From CAZXEU01 sp964639665 (GTDB lineage Bacteria; Bacteroidota; Rhodothermia; Rhodothermales; Bin80): a DNA stretch of 42,063 bases. Below the pieces are notes generated by a model. That model was not told where the DNA came from, ran no database searches, and saw nothing but the letters and a program-made list of their open reading frames with translations. A program made the translations under genes and the position numbers. The stretch covers positions 1 through 42,063 of the forward strand of contig CAZXEU010000127.1 of NCBI GenBank assembly GCA_964639665.1, written 5' to 3'. Shown here in pieces: positions 25,006 to 33,975 of this stretch. Numbering within the stretch: the stretch's first letter is position 1; every line of letters starts with the position of its first letter.

Positions 25006-26787
25006 ATGAAGCGCATTGGCGCAACGCTGACCTTTGTCCTTCCGGCCATGGTGGCATTTCTTTCCGCCGGATGTTCGTCTTCGGCCCTTCCACCGGAATC
25101 GGGTGTGCTGCAACTTGAGCGCCCCAATATCCTGTGGGTTTCCGCCGAAGACATGGGCCCGCGGCTGGGCGCCTACGGTGACGCCGTGGCGCGTACGCCG
25201 AATATTGACGCGTTGGCCTCTCGCGGCACCCGGTATACGCGTGCTTTCACCACGGCCGGTGTGTGCTCGCCCAGTCGCGCTGCCATCATAACGGGTATGC
25301 ACCAGGTGTCTATCGGAGCCCACCACATGCGCACGCTATCCGGCGCCCCGTTCGCACCGCCGCCTACGCCGTATTCCGTAGTGCCTCCGCACTACGTAAA
25401 GACCTTTACGGAGTATCTCCGCGCGGCGGGCTACTACACGACCAACAATGTCAAGGAAGACTACCAGTTCGAAACACCGGTAACGGCATGGGATGAATCC
25501 AGTAACACCGCCCACTGGCGTGGGCGCCCGGATCCCGACCAGCCTTTCTTTGCCGTTTTCAACTTCACCATTACGCACGAGAGCCGCATTTGGCCGGATC
25601 CGCAGACAGCAATGCAAGAGATGGGCGCGCCGGCAGAATATGCGCCACCGGCTCCCGGGCCGCTAGTCACGGATCCCGAAGCGGTTACTGTGCCTCCGTA
25701 CTACCCGGACACGCCGGTCGTGCGCCGCGACATTGCCCAGCATTACGACAACATAGAGACTATGGATAGCCAGGTGGGCGAAATCCTCTCACAGCTCGAA
25801 GAGGATGGCCTCACCAACAATACCATCGTGTTCTTCTGGAGCGACCATGGTGACGGAATGCCGCGCCACAAGCGCTGGCTGTACGACTCCGGACTGCACG
25901 TTCCGCTCATCATACAGGCGCCGGGGCAGGAGGCCGGAATCGACGACCAGCTGGTCTCCTTCCTGGACCTCGCACCCACTGTGTTGTCGCTGGCGGGCGT
26001 CGAGCCTCCAGCTCACATGCAAGGCCGTGCCGTAATGGGCGCGTTCGCAGGGAGCAAGCCGCCGCACGAGTACGTCTTCTCTGCGCGCGACCGGTTCGAC
26101 GAACAGTATGACATGGTCCGTGCTGTCCGGGATTCCCGCTACAAGTACATACGCAATTACAGACCCGAGAAGCCGTATGTACTCTGGATGGCATTTGCCA
26201 ACGCGATGCCTACCATGCAGGAGCTATTCCGGCTTCACGCGGACGGGGCCCTTGATCCCGTCCAGCAGCTCTGGATGCGCGATAGCAGACCAATGCACGA
26301 ACTATACGACACAGAGTCGGACCCCTACGAAATAAACAATCTAGCCTACAACGACGCCTATGCGGAGCGGCTTGCGACGATGGAGCAGGCACTGGATGCC
26401 TGGATTGCACGTTCCGGGGACATGGGCTTTATTCCGGAGCTTGAAATGGTCGAGGATTTCTGGCCGGATGGACGGCAGCCCGTTACCGCAGGCGTTGCCA
26501 TCTTTCCCCGCCGGACCATGAAAACGGCCATAAGAGCAGATGCTGATATCCTTGCGCCTGGTGCCAGTGGGGGAACGTTTGCGGCGCCCGTGGAAATAAT
26601 CATGTACAGTCCCACGCAGGGAGCATCCATAGCCTACACCACGGACGCCGGGGACGATGCACGGTGGCACCTATATTCCGGGCCCATCAAGGTGGAAGCG
26701 TCCACCACCTTCCGCGCAAAAGCCATTCGCTACGGCTACCGGGAAAGCCCGGAGACACGGGCGGAATTCGTCATTGAGCCCGCGTAA
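25006..26787 (+). CDS. Lipoprotein sulfatase (arylsulfatase family) with C-terminal HEX_C-like domain
   Basis: The product is 593 residues. A lipobox, LSAGC (C23), marks a lipoprotein. The formylglycine signature CSPSR (C87-R91) is intact, so the enzyme should be activated by a formylglycine-generating enzyme. The metal site near the N-terminus reads AEDMGP rather than a DD pair, a variant seen in many bacterial sulfatases. WSDHGDGMPRHKR (D280, H281, H288, K289) supplies further metal and substrate residues. The C-terminal 75 residues (IIMYSPTQGASIAYTTD...STTFRAKAI) resemble the chitobiase/beta-hexosaminidase C-terminal domain. The likely reaction is hydrolysis of sulfate esters, perhaps on polysaccharides. 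Its position after the PSCyt/DUF1501 array is the best functional hint that the array handles sulfated material. Loss of the sulfatase role is unlikely given the intact signature. Confidence 0.93.
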   Translation: MKRIGATLTFVLPAMVAFLSAGCSSSALPPESGVLQLERPNILWVSAEDMGPRLGAYGDAVARTPNIDALASRGTRYTRAFTTAGVCSPSRAAIITGMHQVSIGAHHMRTLSGAPFAPPPTPYSVVPPHYVKTFTEYLRAAGYYTTNNVKEDYQFETPVTAWDESSNTAHWRGRPDPDQPFFAVFNFTITHESRIWPDPQTAMQEMGAPAEYAPPAPGPLVTDPEAVTVPPYYPDTPVVRRDIAQHYDNIETMDSQVGEILSQLEEDGLTNNTIVFFWSDHGDGMPRHKRWLYDSGLHVPLIIQAPGQEAGIDDQLVSFLDLAPTVLSLAGVEPPAHMQGRAVMGAFAGSKPPHEYVFSARDRFDEQYDMVRAVRDSRYKYIRNYRPEKPYVLWMAFANAMPTMQELFRLHADGALDPVQQLWMRDSRPMHELYDTESDPYEINNLAYNDAYAERLATMEQALDAWIARSGDMGFIPELEMVEDFWPDGRQPVTAGVAIFPRRTMKTAIRADADILAPGASGGTFAAPVEIIMYSPTQGASIAYTTDAGDDARWHLYSGPIKVEASTTFRAKAIRYGYRESPETRAEFVIEPA

Positions 26788-28774
26788 ATGGGCCGGTGTC
26801 CTGCTGCTGTTCGCCCTGGGCACGATGCCGGCGCGGGCGCAGCGATGGGACTGTCAGCACATTCAGCAGATATCATTCGAGGATTGCAAGGTTCTCGAGC
26901 AGCTCTTTACCGACACCAATGGGCCCGGTTGGCTGCAAAACAGGGGATGGCTTCGCTCCACACAGCCCTGTGAATGGTTCGGCATTTCGTGCCGCTCAAG
27001 CGCCTGGCCGAGGCCCATTACCAGAATCGAGCTGTCTGACAACAACCTGACAGGCTCTCTGCCCGGCGAGGTATCGCTCCTCGTGGAGCTGCGCCATCTC
27101 ATTGTGGACAACAGCGGGCCGGGTCTGCGCAAGAAGAAGCTCACCGGCGACCTCTCCGCCACACTGGGAGACTTGTCCAATCTGGAAGTCCTGGTCCTGA
27201 GTGACAACGCATTCAATGGCACCATCCCTCCGGAGCTTCGCCACCTATCGAAGCTCCGGGTGCTCAAGCTGGACGGCAACGAATTCACTGGTCCCGTTCC
27301 GGAGCAGTTCGTAAGCCTGACCGCACTGCAGGAGCTTAGCCTTGCCCGCAACAGTCTTGCCGGAGAGATCCCGGTGGAGTTGGCTGCACTGAAGTCGCTG
27401 CGGCATTTGGACCTGAGCGGCAACCTGCTAAGCGGCGCCATACCGGCTGAGCTGGGTGAACTGTCGGAACTGCGGAGCCTTGACCTGAGCGACAACGACC
27501 TGACGGGGGCTTTGCCACAGTCGCTGGCAAGGCTGGGCAGTCTGATCCGGCTATCCCTTGCTGGAAACCAGTTGGAAGGCCCCCTTCCGCTCGCCCTGGC
27601 CACGTATGCCGCGTCTCTGACTTCCTGTCTGATGGACGGCAACAGCCTATGTCTGCCGGCTTCCGCACCGTATTCGGAGCTGGCGTCGGCACCCGTGTGT
27701 GGCCTTGCGTCAAGAGAATCCTGCTCCGTATGTGGCGGCATCAAGGATGTTTCTTTCAGCGAATGCCAGGCGCTGGAGGCGATCTACGAAAGTACCGGCG
27801 GGGAGGCGTGGTCCAACAGCACGAACTGGTTGGCGACGCTTGCTGCCTGCAACTGGCACGGCGTGGTCTGCGATGCGGGCGCAGTGCAAGGCATAGTATT
27901 GGATGCCAACAACCTTTCCGGAGACATTCCACCGGGTGTGTCATCGCTAGGTAGCCTGCAGCGCCTTGACCTGTCGCTGAACGACCTGCGAGGTTCCGTG
28001 CCGGCATCGCTGGGCCAGGTGACATCACTCAGACACCTCAATCTCAGTCACAACCGGCTCACCGGTGTTGTGGCCCTTGACGTAGCTTCCCTCGGTGCGC
28101 GGGCCGAGATGTGCCAGCTCCAGGACAATGCCGGACTCTGCATGCCTGCATCGTCCTCTTACCTGGAGCTCGGGGCCGATCCCATCTGCGGTCTTGCGCT
28201 TGAACAATCCTGTGTTCAGGGCAGGCTCGTAGCAGTTGGCAGCCTGCAGGCACTGGCGGAATCCGGCGGCAGCGTAACCGTCGTCTGGCAAACCGATGGC
28301 GATGCTACCGGCAACCGATTTCACGTTGAGAAGCGCTCGGGATCGGACTTCCAGGAATTGGAGACCGTAGCCGGATCAGACGCGCGTACCTACAGCTACA
28401 CGACAGACCGCCTGCCTGAAGGGGAGCACGTGTTCCGCATCCGCCAGACCGGTCCCAATGGCATCGAGTCTGTCTCAGACGAGATCACGGTCAGCCTGGT
28501 GGCGAAAGGCTTGCACATCCGCGGCCCGTTTCCGAATCCATTCCGAAGAGAAGCGACGCTGGAGGTGGCTACAGGTTCGGCCTTGATAGTGGACGCCGAC
28601 CTGTATGACGCCGCAGGTCGTCAGGTCCGCTCCCTTTTTTCCCGACACCTGGATGCGCACGAACGGGTTTTGCTGCGCATTGGCGCCCGCGGCCTGCCGA
28701 GCGGGGCCTATTTTGTGCGTTTCCGCGCAGATGGCCGCACCATTCGCACAGAGCGTCTACTTTTGGTGCGGTGA
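26774..28774 (+). CDS. Secreted leucine-rich-repeat protein with T9SS sorting domain
   Basis: The product is 666 residues from a TTG at 26774, which overlaps the sulfatase stop by 14 bases and directly precedes a signal peptide (KWAGVLLLFALGTMPARAQ). Two plant-type LRR modules follow. Each begins with a cap like FTDTNGPGWLQN...CEWFGISC or STGGEAWSNST...CNWHGVVC, and contains LxxLxLSxNxLxGxIPxEL repeats (about 70-300 and 380-480). Paired cysteines close each module. A fibronectin-like segment precedes a C-terminal T9SS type A domain (FPNPFRREATLEV...LPSGAYFVRF). It is probably surface displayed and involved in binding proteins or polymers. It converges with the hydrolase gene, overlapping by 18 bases at the 3' ends. 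Confidence 0.88.
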   Translation: MSPRKWAGVLLLFALGTMPARAQRWDCQHIQQISFEDCKVLEQLFTDTNGPGWLQNRGWLRSTQPCEWFGISCRSSAWPRPITRIELSDNNLTGSLPGEVSLLVELRHLIVDNSGPGLRKKKLTGDLSATLGDLSNLEVLVLSDNAFNGTIPPELRHLSKLRVLKLDGNEFTGPVPEQFVSLTALQELSLARNSLAGEIPVELAALKSLRHLDLSGNLLSGAIPAELGELSELRSLDLSDNDLTGALPQSLARLGSLIRLSLAGNQLEGPLPLALATYAASLTSCLMDGNSLCLPASAPYSELASAPVCGLASRESCSVCGGIKDVSFSECQALEAIYESTGGEAWSNSTNWLATLAACNWHGVVCDAGAVQGIVLDANNLSGDIPPGVSSLGSLQRLDLSLNDLRGSVPASLGQVTSLRHLNLSHNRLTGVVALDVASLGARAEMCQLQDNAGLCMPASSSYLELGADPICGLALEQSCVQGRLVAVGSLQALAESGGSVTVVWQTDGDATGNRFHVEKRSGSDFQELETVAGSDARTYSYTTDRLPEGEHVFRIRQTGPNGIESVSDEITVSLVAKGLHIRGPFPNPFRREATLEVATGSALIVDADLYDAAGRQVRSLFSRHLDAHERVLLRIGARGLPSGAYFVRFRADGRTIRTERLLLVR

Positions 28775-30013
28775 CCGGACCTGCTCAAGGAGGCCCAATA
28801 TGGCGCGCAGCACCATTTCCGGGTCTTCCTGGTGGATATAGGACCCACTGCGATCTGCCACTACATGCATGCCGCCCTCTGGCACGAGGCTCTTGTGCAA
28901 TCGCGCGCGAGCCTGCCTTCCCCTGGGGGAATCCCCGATCCACGAAGGAGATTCAGCCGGGCGAGCCGCCGTCAAGACAATTGTCGGAGTGTCAGGAGGA
29001 GCACCGATGCCGGGCACTTCCGCCGATTCGACCACCCGGGCAAAGCCTTCAAACTCTGCCTGATGCGCTTCGGGCAGCTGGCGGACGAACGTCTTCCTCT
29101 TATTCCAGTAGCTCTCCCACGATGCCGCGGACAGTGAGCGCCACAGAGCCGATTCTTCCTCGTGGAACGGATCAATAAGCAACATGGCCGCTACTTCGTC
29201 CGAATATAGTGCTGCAAAGCGTCGCACGGACAACGTGCCTTCGGCATGTCCGACCAGAACATAAGGTGGCGCAATGCCAGTGGTGCGGAGTACCGCGTGC
29301 AGCTCCGTTGCCATCTGCTCGGGAGTTCGGCGGTCAACGGCACCTTCAGAAAAACCGAGTCCGGCTCGGTCATAGGAAACTACGCGCGTGTGGGACGAGA
29401 GCAGTTGCTGCAGCCGTTCCCATGAAGTGAGGTTGTCTCCGAGCGCCGCCTCCAGGATTACGGTCGGACTCCCCTGGCCGACATCCACAATATTGACCAT
29501 TCGGCCGCTTGTGGATACCATGAGCCCCATAGGATACGCCTTACCGAGCGACGGCAACTGCTCTTCCTCAGGCGGAGGCTGCCAGCCCGCAATGCTCTCT
29601 ATGGTTTCGTCGTGCAGCTCAATTGCATTTACATCGGAGCCGGGTGGCGCCATCACGATCCCTCCAAATCCGCCCCACGGATCCTTGCATGCACCTTGAT
29701 ACACACCGTCTTCGAGCCTGAACATTGCGCAGTCCAGTGAAAAGGAAGGTGTCCAGATGAATGCGAGGCTGTCGCGGGTCATCCTGATATCCTCGAATGC
29801 AAAGTCCCCGTATTCCTCCACCCGCATCGTGATATGGAGGCTGTCTCCCGCCGTCCGGACCCGGTAAACCACGTCCATGTGCCGTCCGGTAAGGTGGATG
29901 ACCCGGCCAACCCAGTCTCCTTCCGCCAAATGCTGTGCGCCGGCAAGGGGCAGACCAAGCGGCGCAGCCAGCGCGACGAAAGCCGCGGCGAGTCGGCCTG
30001 CCAATGTCTTCAT
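28757..30013 (-). CDS. Exported alpha/beta-hydrolase fold protein with Ser-to-Ala nucleophile
   Basis: The product is 418 residues. A signal peptide (AFVALAAPLGLPLAGAQ) is followed by about 130 residues with beta-rich, lipocalin-like spacing. The hydrolase core begins near 170 (GSPTVILEAALGDNLTSW, VVSYDRAGLGFSEG). The nucleophile elbow reads VGHAEG (254-259): alanine 257 (codon GCC) replaces the usual serine of GHSxG. The catalytic-type histidine region (SYIHQEDPEMV, H394) is retained. If the codon is correct, the protein is probably not a classical serine hydrolase and may be a pseudoenzyme, or the active residue lies elsewhere. It is last in a minus-strand operon and its ATG overlaps the stop of the TPR gene by 4 bases (ATGA). 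Confidence 0.87.
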   Translation of the reverse strand: MKTLAGRLAAAFVALAAPLGLPLAGAQHLAEGDWVGRVIHLTGRHMDVVYRVRTAGDSLHITMRVEEYGDFAFEDIRMTRDSLAFIWTPSFSLDCAMFRLEDGVYQGACKDPWGGFGGIVMAPPGSDVNAIELHDETIESIAGWQPPPEEEQLPSLGKAYPMGLMVSTSGRMVNIVDVGQGSPTVILEAALGDNLTSWERLQQLLSSHTRVVSYDRAGLGFSEGAVDRRTPEQMATELHAVLRTTGIAPPYVLVGHAEGTLSVRRFAALYSDEVAAMLLIDPFHEEESALWRSLSAASWESYWNKRKTFVRQLPEAHQAEFEGFARVVESAEVPGIGAPPDTPTIVLTAARPAESPSWIGDSPRGRQARARLHKSLVPEGGMHVVADRSGSYIHQEDPEMVLRAILGLLEQVRSPHQK

Positions 30014-31230
30014 GGGCCACCCTCCGTTTGGCTATCGAGACGCGACAGAAATTGACGCGCGGTCATATGGCCAGGATCGATAGCGAGCAACCTCTGCCAG
30101 GCAGAGCGGGCCCTGACGGTCTCGCCGGAATTGGCGTAGGCTACGCCCAGATTCAGCCAGGCACTTGTCAAGGTGGAGTCCGCCCGAAGGATGGCCTGGA
30201 ATCGATCAATAGCCACCTCGTGCTGTCCGTCTTCCATGAATAGAATGGCAAGGTTGTTTTGCAGCGAGAGGTCCCACGGAATGAAGCTGACAATCACCTT
30301 GTAGGCCTCGATAGCCTTGTCGAATTGCCCGCTCCTCCGGAGCAATCCAGCCAGTAGCAGCCAGTTCTCCAGCGTCTCCGGGTCGTGGTTGATAGCATCC
30401 TGGGCCTCGTTTACTTGCTGCTGCACTTGCTGTGCGCTATCGGCACGTGCAAAGTAGGTACGTGCCTCCTCCTCCCGTCCCAGCCGCATATAAACCTGCC
30501 CGAGATTGAACTGCGCCCCATGGTGCCACGGCCTTTCTCGCGCCACCGGCTCGAGGTACGGCAAGGCATCTGCTGCCCTCTCCGTACGGAAGAACTGCGT
30601 ACCCACGATATACTGGTAATCCAGGTTGTCGGGCCTGAGAGCCAGACCTTTCAGAGACGTCTCAAGGGCCTCCTGCATGTCGCCGCTCTCCTCCAGCAGC
30701 TGTCCAAGCCACATGAAGGCCATGGCATTATCCGGATCCAGTCTGATAGCAGCCTCGTACGCCGCACGTGCACTGTCGGCTTCACCGAGCTTCGCATAGG
30801 CGCGCCCCAGTTCGTGCAAGAGACCGGACCACTCCCCGAGTTCTCGCTCCTCCTGGTACAATCCGATGGCATCGCGCAGCTTGCCGCGCCGGAAACTGTT
30901 CAATCCCATCTCAAATCTGGCCCCAGGGTATTCCGGATCCAGATTCAGCACCATCTGGAACGCAAATTGCGCCGTCTCCAGCTGGTTGAGTTGCGTGTAC
31001 ACTTTGCCTCGAAGGAAATGTAAATCGGCAAGATCCGGTATGATCTGCTCTACACTGTCGGTCATCGCCAGGGCAACGCCGTAAACTCCTCGATCAAAAG
31101 CTCGCTCGCCTTCCACCAAGAACCGGGCCACCAGTGGAGGCACGGATTCCCGCTTCTTTTCCGTAATTGTGCGGCTGTCTCCCAATGCACAGCCCGCAGC
31201 GAGTATCAGTATGAGAACCAGGCGCTTCAT
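30010..31230 (-). CDS. TPR lipoprotein
   Basis: The product is 406 residues from the ATG at 31230. The signal MKRLVLILILAAGC ends in a lipobox (C14). The rest is a series of tetratricopeptide repeats (for example LDPEYPGARFEMGLNSFRRGK, DSARAAYEAAIRLDPDNAMAFMW, NLGVAYANSGETVRARSAWQ). TPR lipoproteins are protein-interaction scaffolds anchored to the outer or inner membrane. The neighbouring FG-GAP/UnbV lipoproteins and the hydrolase are candidate partners. An in-frame upstream start at 31254 exists but would extend past a clean signal peptide. The 3' end overlaps the next gene by ATGA. Confidence 0.92.
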   Translation of the reverse strand: MKRLVLILILAAGCALGDSRTITEKKRESVPPLVARFLVEGERAFDRGVYGVALAMTDSVEQIIPDLADLHFLRGKVYTQLNQLETAQFAFQMVLNLDPEYPGARFEMGLNSFRRGKLRDAIGLYQEERELGEWSGLLHELGRAYAKLGEADSARAAYEAAIRLDPDNAMAFMWLGQLLEESGDMQEALETSLKGLALRPDNLDYQYIVGTQFFRTERAADALPYLEPVARERPWHHGAQFNLGQVYMRLGREEEARTYFARADSAQQVQQQVNEAQDAINHDPETLENWLLLAGLLRRSGQFDKAIEAYKVIVSFIPWDLSLQNNLAILFMEDGQHEVAIDRFQAILRADSTLTSAWLNLGVAYANSGETVRARSAWQRLLAIDPGHMTARQFLSRLDSQTEGGP

Positions 31231-31272
31231 TAATCCCCTATCCGGCAGGGTCAATTAAACAGGGGTGCGGTT

Positions 31273-32277
31273 TCAATTGTTCAGTTGGCGCGCGATGGCA
31301 AACGCTTCGGCCGCCTCCTCCATCTGGCCGGACTGGCGGTAGAGCGTTGCAAGGATCAGCCAGTCGCCGACCAGGTCGGGATTGCGACGCACGGCAAACC
31401 GGGCCAGGACGATGTTCGAGGCAAGATCCTGCAAGCTGTCCGTTGCGGCAAGATACGGCGCAGCTTCAGCGTCGCGGTCCAGCAGCAGCAGACAGCGGCC
31501 CAGATTGTAGTGGGCCGACGCACTCCATGGCAGTTCCGTAGTCGCAAGCCTGAGATGCCGCTCTGCCGCCTCGGCCGCTCCCGTGCGCAAGAGTAGTGTC
31601 CCGACCAGGAGATGGTTTTCAACGTCAGACGGCGCAAGCTCCAGGGCCTGATTGGCGTGTTTGAGCGCCTCCTCGTATTCCCCGTCGGTTTCCTTCAGCT
31701 GAGCGAGCCAGGCCCATGTCTCTGCGCTTCCGCCCGCGAAGGCCAAGGATTGGCGATAGGCGGCCTCGGCGCTATCCGGAGCGCCAAGCCTGACATAAAC
31801 CCGGCCGATCTGACGAAGCACGGCACCCCTGGCGACTGAATCCTCCCGCGTCCGCAGCCGACGCAAATTCCTTTCCTCCTTCCCATAGTATCGGAGCGCC
31901 ACGCGGTTCTGTCCAATGTAGAAGGCATTGTTCCCTAGCTGATAGGAGGCGTTTCTGTACCGCGGATCCGCTTCCAGTGCAGCCTCATACGCCGAAGCCG
32001 CTTCGTCAAACCGGAACAGCTCCGAGAGCACCCTGCCCCTCAGGTAGTGCACCGGCGGATACGAGCTCGATGCAAGGCTGTCCAAAATGTCCAGTGCCGC
32101 CACATACTCGCTGCGATCCATGGCTCTTTGCACCTCCCAGAGTTGCTCCCGGGTTGAGGGATCCGGCTCCGGTGGCGCCGCCCGGCAGCCCGGCAATATC
32201 GCGAGCGTAATCAGCAAGACCAGCGACGGATTCCAAGCCTGTCGCCGCCTGATCGGCGCCCGTGAAACAAGGGCCAT
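31273..32277 (-). CDS. TPR lipoprotein, paralogue of the next gene
   Basis: The product is 334 residues. The signal ends at ILPGC (C31). TPR units include DEAASAYEAALEADPRYRNASYQLG, PDSAEAAYRQSLAFAGGS and YEEALKHANQALELAPSD. It shares organisation and several phrases with the TPR gene downstream (the YYGKEERNL / YQEERELGEW segment, ASAHYNLGR / HGAQFNLGQ, and a final LYRQSGQMEEAAEA block), so the two are likely ancient duplicates. It begins 2 bases after the UnbV protein gene stop, and 42 bases separate it from the next TPR start. Role: membrane-anchored scaffold, by family only. Confidence 0.92.
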   Translation of the reverse strand: MALVSRAPIRRRQAWNPSLVLLITLAILPGCRAAPPEPDPSTREQLWEVQRAMDRSEYVAALDILDSLASSSYPPVHYLRGRVLSELFRFDEAASAYEAALEADPRYRNASYQLGNNAFYIGQNRVALRYYGKEERNLRRLRTREDSVARGAVLRQIGRVYVRLGAPDSAEAAYRQSLAFAGGSAETWAWLAQLKETDGEYEEALKHANQALELAPSDVENHLLVGTLLLRTGAAEAAERHLRLATTELPWSASAHYNLGRCLLLLDRDAEAAPYLAATDSLQDLASNIVLARFAVRRNPDLVGDWLILATLYRQSGQMEEAAEAFAIARQLNN

Positions 32278-32279
32278 GG

Positions 32280-33959
32280 CTAATGTGGCGCGACGGAGTT
32301 TTCCACGATATCCAACCGGCGGTTAGCCTCAAGGGGACCGAGCCGGGTGACGCTCCCGGATGGCCAGTACACCGTCAGACTGTCCACTGAAGTTGCACTG
32401 CCGAGCCCAAAGTGGGCATCGACCTGCGACTGAGACAGGTAGCTGGATCCTGAGCGCACGTATCTCTCCACTTGGGTCCCGGCGACATGCGCCACGACTC
32501 GCCCGCCGATACCATCCCGGTTGCTGAGCGATCCCTCGATTCGAACTCGCAGGTAGTTGCCTCCCTCTAGCTCATTGCGCCAGAGGCGCGCCGGGCCGCC
32601 GTTTTCAGTCACCAGCATATCAATGTCTCCATCGCGGTCGTAGTCTGCCCATGCCGCACCCCGAGCAATCATGAACGTAGACAGCGCATTGGCAGCGCCG
32701 GGAGCCATTACGGTGAAGAAGCCTTCCCCGGAATTCAGGTACAGCTGGGGCTGCTGCCGATACAGAATGCCCTCTTCGACCTCCTCGATGTCTTCGGTTA
32801 TGTGCCCGTTTGCCGTAAACAGGTCGAGGTCACCATCCAGATCCACGTCAAAAAGAAATAGCCCAAACGTAAGCGTCGGCAGACTGGGTCGTCCGATCCT
32901 GGAAATCGCCGCGCGGTCCACGAAAAAGCCGTCCATCGCATGCCTGTAAACCCCGACCATTTCGGCGGAAAAATGCCCTACAAAAACGGTGGTCTCGCCG
33001 GTGTCGTCCACTACGCCGGCATCGATGCCCATACCGGCACGAGCCCGGCCGTTCTCGTCAAAGGCGATTCCGCTCGGAACACCGCGTTCCTCAAACGAGC
33101 CGTCTCCCTGATTGACAAACAGAAGATCGCGCTGCGTGTCATTGGCCACGACCAGGTCCGGCCAGCCATCCCGGTTGTAGTCCAGGCTTAGCGCGGCAAG
33201 CGTCTTGCCCGGCGCGTTGCGAAAACTCCCCAGGTCCGAGCGGTCGGAAAAGGTCCCGTCTCCGTTATTTCGGTAGAATCGGCTGGAAACGCCCGGATAG
33301 GCTTCGGGTGTGCAGTATGACTTCCTGTCTTCCACCCGACTACAGTAGATGTCACTTTCCGGAGACCATTCGACATAATGACCTACGAACAGATCAAGCC
33401 AGCCGTCGCGGTCAGCATCGAAGAATACCGCAGCTGAGCTCCAGAGGGATTCCTGCTTCAGACCCGTTTCTGCGGCTACGTCTGTGAATACACCTCCGTC
33501 ATTTCGCAGCAGCAAATTCTCCCCTAGCGTCACCACGAAAATGTCCGTGTCCGCGTCGTTGTCATAGTCCGCAGCCGTGATGCCAAAGGCATAGGCATGA
33601 AGTGAGTCCAGACCGGCTTCACCAGTTACCTCCTCGAAGCTACCGTCGCCCCTGTTGCGGTACAGACGGAGAGCCGCAATGGGCGGGTCTTGCTCTCTCA
33701 ATACGCCGCCAGCTACTAGCACAATATCTGTTAGCCCGTCGCTGTCATAATCCAGAAATCCGCCACCGGCGCCCATTGTTTCCGGCATCCATACCCGGCC
33801 AAACGCCCCTGTCTCGTGCCGAAAGCCTCCCAGGCCAGCCGCATGGGTAACATCTGCAAATACGACTTCTGCCGGCACTTCCTCAGCCTGTTCAACCGTT
33901 GCCGGCCGGCACGCGGCAATCAGAAGTGCAAGTGCAATGATGCTTCCGAAGACTCTCAT
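32280..33959 (-). CDS. FG-GAP/VCBS-ASPIC/UnbV (CRTAC1-like) lipoprotein 1
   Basis: The product is 559 residues. A lipobox, LIAAC (C17), is followed by about 400 residues of FG-GAP/VCBS repeats with calcium-loop patterns (LDYDSDGLTDIVLV, DYDNDADTDIFVV, FDADRDGWLDLFVG, DVDLDGDLDLFTANGH), forming an integrin-alpha-like beta-propeller. The last 80-90 residues are an ASPIC/UnbV domain (SSYLSQSQVDAHFGLG, LTVYWPSGSV). CRTAC1-like proteins are extracellular or surface anchored and probably bind calcium and carbohydrate or protein ligands. It is the third of three tandem paralogues and starts 16 bases after the previous gene's stop. Confidence 0.94.
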   Translation of the reverse strand: MRVFGSIIALALLIAACRPATVEQAEEVPAEVVFADVTHAAGLGGFRHETGAFGRVWMPETMGAGGGFLDYDSDGLTDIVLVAGGVLREQDPPIAALRLYRNRGDGSFEEVTGEAGLDSLHAYAFGITAADYDNDADTDIFVVTLGENLLLRNDGGVFTDVAAETGLKQESLWSSAAVFFDADRDGWLDLFVGHYVEWSPESDIYCSRVEDRKSYCTPEAYPGVSSRFYRNNGDGTFSDRSDLGSFRNAPGKTLAALSLDYNRDGWPDLVVANDTQRDLLFVNQGDGSFEERGVPSGIAFDENGRARAGMGIDAGVVDDTGETTVFVGHFSAEMVGVYRHAMDGFFVDRAAISRIGRPSLPTLTFGLFLFDVDLDGDLDLFTANGHITEDIEEVEEGILYRQQPQLYLNSGEGFFTVMAPGAANALSTFMIARGAAWADYDRDGDIDMLVTENGGPARLWRNELEGGNYLRVRIEGSLSNRDGIGGRVVAHVAGTQVERYVRSGSSYLSQSQVDAHFGLGSATSVDSLTVYWPSGSVTRLGPLEANRRLDIVENSVAPH

Positions 33960-33975
33960 TTTACTACTTGGCGAT

